A stretch of 11,742 nucleotides of DNA from Bacteroidota bacterium (GTDB lineage: Bacteria > Bacteroidota > Bacteroidia > Cytophagales > Cyclobacteriaceae): NCBI GenBank assembly GCA_024643595.1, contig JAHEMS010000060.1:1-11742 (forward strand), given 5' to 3'. This document shows positions 7,551 to 11,742 of this stretch, piece by piece; positions within the stretch are counted from its first letter, which is position 1, and each line of letters starts with the position of its first letter. A program made the translations under genes and the position numbers. Under the pieces are notes generated by a model. That model worked only from the letters and a program-made list of their open reading frames with translations, searched no databases and was not told the DNA's origin.

Positions 7551-8903
7551 ATGTCAAAAAAAGACATTAAGAATAATGTGCTTTCGCAAGAAGTCTGGGT
7601 GCTGGCGATCCTTATTGCTGGCTTACTTCTATTATCACTAATACCTGAAATTACGATCGGAACTTTTCACTTCAGAAAAATTGATTTACTCAGTGATTTA
7701 CATCCTACCTCTTTGGTTGCAAATCCTGTCTTGTCGGATTCCATTACTGCGACAGACAGTATATCTCGCCCTAAACATTCCTACAACCCATCCCTGGTTC
7801 GGATTGAAGATTATAGCGGTGATGGAAAAATACTTGGGTATTTCTACGACGCTATGAATAAAGTCCATCAACGACAAGTACGCATTGCATTTTTCGGTGA
7901 TTCCTATATTGAAGGTGATATTATCAGCGCATCATTTCGAGATACCCTGCAACATATTTTTGGTGGTAATGGGGTCGGCTTAGTTCCCATGGCTTCAGAA
8001 ACATCTGGCTTCAGAAAGTCAGTAAAACACACCTTCGGAGGATGGAATACCCATACCTTAATCACAGCAACAAATGAAGATATTCCAATCGGCATTTCTG
8101 GGTATACCTGTGTGCCTGAAAGGGAAAACTTTGCCACCTATCAGCCTGGAAAGATTCCGCCTCAGAAGAACTTTAAAAAGGTTAAACTCTTTTACCTCAA
8201 TAATGGATCCGCATCCGTTGAATATACCATCAACGATGAACCTGTCATCCGTGAAAAACTTTCCAGCTCCAACCACATTCAAGAATTGACCTTCACTCAT
8301 CGCGGTATTGAAACCATCCGCTTTCACGTAACACCTGTAGAAAATCTGTATCTCTTTGGCGTTAGCTTTGAAGATAATTATGGAGTCTATGTTGACAATT
8401 TCTCATTGCGAAGAAATTCTGGCATTGCGCTAGCGCGGCTATCCCCTACATTACTGAAGCAGTTTAATGAGTTTTTGGATTATAAACTGATTATTCTTCA
8501 ATATGGCCTTAACGTTGCCTCAGCAACTGATTCAACTCACTACACCTGGTATTCAAGTAAAATGGTTTCGATTATAAAAAACCTGAAAGAAATTTTTCCA
8601 CATGCGAGCTTTCTCTTATTGAGTGTGGGTGATCGCGGTATCAACAAGGCTGGTAAAGTGGTGACCATGGAAGCCATTCCTGAATTGCGGGATATTCAAC
8701 GAAGTATTGCAAAGAAAAGCGGTATCGCTTTTTGGGATATGTTTGAGGCCATGGGCGGAAAAAATAGTGTTGCCAACTATACTCATGCAGAACCTCCTCT
8801 TGCCTCCAAAGACTATACACACCTCACTCATTTGGGTGGATTTAAAATGGGAAACATTTTAGGTCAGGTACTCATTCAAGAAATTAACATCCATGAAGAA
8901 TAA
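7551..8903 (+). CDS. Membrane-anchored SGNH/GDSL hydrolase-like protein with inserted beta-rich domain
   Basis: The 450-residue protein has one N-terminal membrane anchor (about residues 15-32), with the rest probably periplasmic. All catalytic blocks of SGNH enzymes are visible: nucleophile Ser118 in FFGDSY (114-119), the conserved Gly/Asn block LQYGLN with Asn321, and Asp421/His424 in KDYTHLTHLGG. The Ser and Asn blocks are about 200 residues apart, far more than in a minimal SGNH domain. The intervening part (about 150-280) is beta-rich and looks like an inserted accessory domain, perhaps glycan-binding. The likely chemistry is transfer or removal of an acyl group on a surface glycan. ATG 7551 is preferred to the in-frame TTG at 7542. 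Its 3' end overlaps the next gene by 11 nt (8893-8903). It appears paralogous to that gene's product. Confidence 0.87.
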   Translation: MSKKDIKNNVLSQEVWVLAILIAGLLLLSLIPEITIGTFHFRKIDLLSDLHPTSLVANPVLSDSITATDSISRPKHSYNPSLVRIEDYSGDGKILGYFYDAMNKVHQRQVRIAFFGDSYIEGDIISASFRDTLQHIFGGNGVGLVPMASETSGFRKSVKHTFGGWNTHTLITATNEDIPIGISGYTCVPERENFATYQPGKIPPQKNFKKVKLFYLNNGSASVEYTINDEPVIREKLSSSNHIQELTFTHRGIETIRFHVTPVENLYLFGVSFEDNYGVYVDNFSLRRNSGIALARLSPTLLKQFNEFLDYKLIILQYGLNVASATDSTHYTWYSSKMVSIIKNLKEIFPHASFLLLSVGDRGINKAGKVVTMEAIPELRDIQRSIAKKSGIAFWDMFEAMGGKNSVANYTHAEPPLASKDYTHLTHLGGFKMGNILGQVLIQEINIHEE

Positions 8904-10140
8904 CACGTTATACTTCGTTGGATTGATTATGGTATTGGCCAATAGCGTTCAGGCGCAAGATACTCTTGTGACTAAACACTTCTCTACTTTTAACTTCATT
9001 GATGAAAAATCCAATCGTATTCAAAACGTTGAAACGCTGACACCGTTTTACGAAGACTTATATCATCTAAAGAGCGAAAATAAATCCCAGGTAATTCTTC
9101 TGCATATTGGCGACTCTCATATCCAGGCTGACATTATAAGCGGGACAACGAGAGCACTATTACAAGAACAATTCGGAAACGCTGGCCTTGGTCTTTCATT
9201 CCCTGGTCGTGCGGCACGCACCAACGAATCCCCCCTAATCTATTCTTCCGCAAAGGGTGAATGGGAAATCAATAAGATATCCTACTCGCAAAATGAAACT
9301 ACAATCGGTATCGCGGGAGTTTCATTGTCGACTAAGACGGTTGGTAGCAAAATAATAATTAAGTCTATATCTCCCAGCTATTCATTTAATCGAATGACGT
9401 TATTCTTTGACAAGGTGATGAATAGCTTTAACCTCAACGTAATAGATTCTTCGGGACAATTTCTTGCTTTGGTTGGTGCGTTTACGGAGGAGTCTTACCC
9501 TGATGTTTCTAAAATTCGTCTGCCCTATTCAGTAAATGAAATTCAACTTGAATCCACCCGGACATTATCGTCACAAAATCAATTAACCCTATACGGAATA
9601 AGCCTTGAAAATGATCGTCCAGGTATCCGTTATCATACCCTCGGCGTAAACGGAGCCCGATACATTAGTTACCTTAAATCGAACGAGCTACTTAAACAAA
9701 CTGCTGCCCTGAATGCAAACCTGATTATCATTTCATTGGGAACTAATGAAGCTGCCGACCATCCTGATGTGGATCGGAAAATAAGTTCCAAAATAAATGC
9801 CCTGGTAGAAGAATTGAAAACATTGAATCCAAATTCAATAATCCTGTTGACAACACCAATCGATTTCTATAAGAAAAGAACCCGAAGAAATCCGGGTGTC
9901 TCCTTTGTAAAAAATAAAATCATTGAATCAGCCCATGCCAACCAGCTGCCCTATTGGAATCTTTACGAGGTGGCCGGTGGCAATCATGCTGCTGACCGCT
10001 GGAAGAAGGCGGACCTATTACAACCCGATGGTATCCATTTTACGGCCAAAGGCTACGAACTGCAAGGGCAATTATTATTTGACGCAATCATAAAGGGTTA
10101 CAATGAGTATGTCTTCCATCAGTATTCAAAAACTCATTGA
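8893..10140 (+). CDS. Secreted SGNH/GDSL hydrolase-like protein
   Basis: The 415-residue protein begins with a cleavable-type signal peptide: MKNN, a hydrophobic stretch at residues 5-16, and a probable cut after VQA at residue 21. The SGNH blocks are complete: Ser75 in HIGDSH (71-76), Asn285 in SLGTNEA (281-287), and Asp379/His382 in PDGIHFTAKGY (378-388). As in the preceding protein, the Ser and Asn blocks lie about 210 residues apart, with a beta-rich insertion between them. The two also share the DIIS element after the serine and a G-N-x-G-L/V-G motif, so they look like tandem paralogues that have diverged. This copy has no membrane anchor and should be free in the periplasm. It overlaps the upstream gene by 11 nt and the MBOAT gene by 38 nt, pointing to coupled translation. 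Acetyltransferase and esterase roles cannot be separated from sequence alone. Confidence 0.9.
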   Translation: MKNNTLYFVGLIMVLANSVQAQDTLVTKHFSTFNFIDEKSNRIQNVETLTPFYEDLYHLKSENKSQVILLHIGDSHIQADIISGTTRALLQEQFGNAGLGLSFPGRAARTNESPLIYSSAKGEWEINKISYSQNETTIGIAGVSLSTKTVGSKIIIKSISPSYSFNRMTLFFDKVMNSFNLNVIDSSGQFLALVGAFTEESYPDVSKIRLPYSVNEIQLESTRTLSSQNQLTLYGISLENDRPGIRYHTLGVNGARYISYLKSNELLKQTAALNANLIIISLGTNEAADHPDVDRKISSKINALVEELKTLNPNSIILLTTPIDFYKKRTRRNPGVSFVKNKIIESAHANQLPYWNLYEVAGGNHAADRWKKADLLQPDGIHFTAKGYELQGQLLFDAIIKGYNEYVFHQYSKTH

Positions 10141-11599
10141 ACAATTCCGCTACCAACCGGACGAACCGCTTCTTTTTACAAGCGGATTATTTCTATTCTT
10201 ATTTATTGGGTTCCTCCTGGTATATATTCCACTAAGCCAAACGCACCGACCAAAGTTAATATTTACCACCCTCTTTTCACTTTACTTTTATTATAAATCG
10301 AGCGGACTATTCTTTCTTTTATTAATCAGTACTACCGGTATTGATTACACGCTGGCAAAATTAATTAGTGAAAATAATGTGCCATGGAAAAGAAGTGTGC
10401 TGGTAACTATAAGTCTAATCAGCAATCTTGGAATGCTTGGCTATTTCAAGTATACCAACTTCATTCATGAGATTTTCAGCAATATGTCTGGTCTGCCTTA
10501 TCAGCCTTTTGATATCTTTTTACCAGTAGGAGTTTCCTTCTTTACTTTTCAATCATTAAGCTACACCATTGATATTTACCGAAAACAGCTTAAGCCATGT
10601 GATCATTTTTTAGATTATGCATTCTTTGTTTCTTTCTTTCCCCAGCTAGTGGCCGGTCCAATTGTCAGGGCATCAGAATTTTTGCCTCAGCTGGCGCGAC
10701 CTACTATTGTCACTCAACATATGCTTGGTCGGGGGATCTACCTTATCGCTGCAGGACTGTTCAAGAAAGCCATCATTTCAAATTACATTAGCGCCAATTT
10801 CGTTGATCGCATTTTTGAGTCTCCCACTCTATTTACCGGAATAGAAAATCTATTTGGTGTCTATGGTTATGCCCTTCAAATCTATTGCGACTTCTCCGGC
10901 TACTCTGACATGGCTATCGGCATGGCCCTACTCCTAGGATTTCACTTCAACGATAATTTTAATGCTCCCTACCAGTCGAATAATATTACTGAATTCTGGA
11001 GGCGTTGGCATATTTCACTCTCAACCTGGCTGAGGGATTACCTCTATATATCATTAGGCGGAAACCGCAGTGGGAAAATAAGGACCTACGTCAACTTATT
11101 CATCACCATGCTGCTAGGTGGCTTATGGCATGGTGCTTCGCTCCGCTTCATTCTATGGGGAGGTTTGCATGGGATAATGTTAGGCATCCATAAATTCATC
11201 AGTGAATCTTCATTGGGTAATCGAATAAAGAACCCACTATATAATAAATCAATTTCTCCATGGATAGGCACCCTGCTCACTTTTCACTTTGTGTGCTTTT
11301 GCTGGATATTCTTTCGATCATCTTCTATGGGGAATGCCCTCCAGATGATTAACCAGATTCTTTTTCATTTTTCGCCACAAGTATTTATTGAATTTATTAC
11401 TGGCTATTGGACCGTATTCACACTAATGATTATAGGATACCTATTACATTTTCTTCCACATTCAGTTGACCTGGCAGTAGAACGTTGGACTACCCAACTT
11501 CCACTTGTCGGAAAAGCATTATTGCTCTTAGTGGTGGTGGTCCTTTGTATTCAAACCAAGTCTGCTACTATACAACCATTTATTTATTTCCAGTTTTAA
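10103..11599 (+). CDS. MBOAT family O-acyltransferase, AlgI-like
   Basis: The 498-residue polytopic membrane protein is close to the usual AlgI length of about 520. Typical MBOAT/AlgI motifs appear in order: PVGVSFFTFQSLSYTIDIYR (141-160), FPQLVAGPIVR (179-189), YCDFSGYSDMAIG (261-273), EFWRRWHISLSTWLRDYLY (297-315) with His303, and LLGGLWHGAS (337-346) with His343, the position of the essential histidine in MBOAT enzymes. Such proteins pass acetyl groups across the membrane for O-acetylation of exported polysaccharides by SGNH partners, and two of these lie directly upstream. The polymer here is not identified. ATG 10103 is used; a second ATG two codons later is equally possible. The start overlaps the preceding gene by 38 nt. 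The gene ends 8 nt before a convergent gene, with no hairpin terminator between them. Confidence 0.95.
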   Translation: MSMSSISIQKLIEQFRYQPDEPLLFTSGLFLFLFIGFLLVYIPLSQTHRPKLIFTTLFSLYFYYKSSGLFFLLLISTTGIDYTLAKLISENNVPWKRSVLVTISLISNLGMLGYFKYTNFIHEIFSNMSGLPYQPFDIFLPVGVSFFTFQSLSYTIDIYRKQLKPCDHFLDYAFFVSFFPQLVAGPIVRASEFLPQLARPTIVTQHMLGRGIYLIAAGLFKKAIISNYISANFVDRIFESPTLFTGIENLFGVYGYALQIYCDFSGYSDMAIGMALLLGFHFNDNFNAPYQSNNITEFWRRWHISLSTWLRDYLYISLGGNRSGKIRTYVNLFITMLLGGLWHGASLRFILWGGLHGIMLGIHKFISESSLGNRIKNPLYNKSISPWIGTLLTFHFVCFCWIFFRSSSMGNALQMINQILFHFSPQVFIEFITGYWTVFTLMIIGYLLHFLPHSVDLAVERWTTQLPLVGKALLLLVVVVLCIQTKSATIQPFIYFQF

Positions 11600-11607
11600 T
11601 GATACCG

Positions 11608-11742
11608 CTACTTTATAACGTTCAACCAGCCTTTGCAGACAGTTTCATTGTCAAGCTTCAACTCATAGAAGTAAACTCCAGATTCTACATTATGGGCATC
11701 CCAGTCGTCCTGATAAACTTCACTGGCAAACACAAGCCCACC
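11608..11742 (-). CDS. C-terminal fragment of a probable type IX secretion substrate (type B sorting domain)
   Basis: On the minus strand the frame is open from the window edge to TAG at 11610-11608, giving the last 44 residues of a larger protein. The sequence begins GGLVFASEVYQDDWDAHN, continues VESGVYFYELKL and ends KGWLNVIK. This fits the C-terminal pattern of type B sorting domains (gliding-motility type, TIGR04131): G-x-x-V, W-D near the middle, a G-x-Y-F-Y strand, then K-G-W/Y and a final I-(R/K). Such domains direct export through the type IX secretion system, often of large adhesins or repeat proteins. The rest of the protein is outside the window, so its function is unknown. It converges on the MBOAT gene and is probably unrelated to that operon. 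Confidence 0.7.
   Translation of the reverse strand, partial: GGLVFASEVYQDDWDAHNVESGVYFYELKLDNETVCKGWLNVIK

Overview
The window looks like the chromosome of a Bacteroidota bacterium, most likely of the Cytophagales type. The pointers are a DUF5690-family membrane protein, a C-terminal fragment matching the type B sorting signal of type IX secretion, a Bacteroidota-style lipoprotein, AT-rich DNA, and gene starts without clear Shine-Dalgarno sequences. This assignment comes from protein family memory, not from a database search. There are no RNA genes, CRISPR arrays, insertion sequences or long repeats that I can see.

Layout. (1) 1-2159, plus strand: the 3' part of a CotH-kinase-like gene, then a DUF5690 multi-pass membrane protein with a TTG start. 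(2) 2165-2578, minus strand: an orphan single-domain response regulator converging on the DUF5690 gene. (3) 2585-2711: a divergent intergenic region with a near-palindrome. (4) 2712-3602, plus: a lipoprotein of unknown function, closed by a clear intrinsic terminator at 3617-3654. (5) 3711-11599, plus: a tightly packed run that reads as one operon. It holds an ABCG-type ABC transporter with TerB-like and FHA-like N-terminal domains, a YdcF/ElyC (DUF218) membrane protein, two tandem SGNH hydrolases and an AlgI-like MBOAT acyltransferase. (6) 11608-11742, minus: the last 44 codons of a probable type IX secretion substrate converging on the MBOAT gene.

How the genes may work together. The MBOAT protein and the two SGNH proteins have the composition of known cell-surface glycan O-acetylation systems such as AlgI/AlgJ/AlgX. 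The MBOAT would move acyl groups across the inner membrane and the SGNH proteins would attach them to, or remove them from, a glycan. The genes overlap, so production is probably coupled. The YdcF/ElyC-like protein and the ABC transporter share the transcription direction and 9-nt spacing, which suggests but does not prove a common cell-envelope role.

The most notable anomaly is in the ABC transporter. An in-frame TAG at 6249-6251 splits what otherwise reads as one continuous 1018-codon gene, and it cuts off the last predicted membrane helix. The candidates are a recent nonsense mutation, a sequence error or readthrough. Genome-wide TAG reassignment is disfavoured, because the gene at the right edge ends with TAG where its sorting domain should end.
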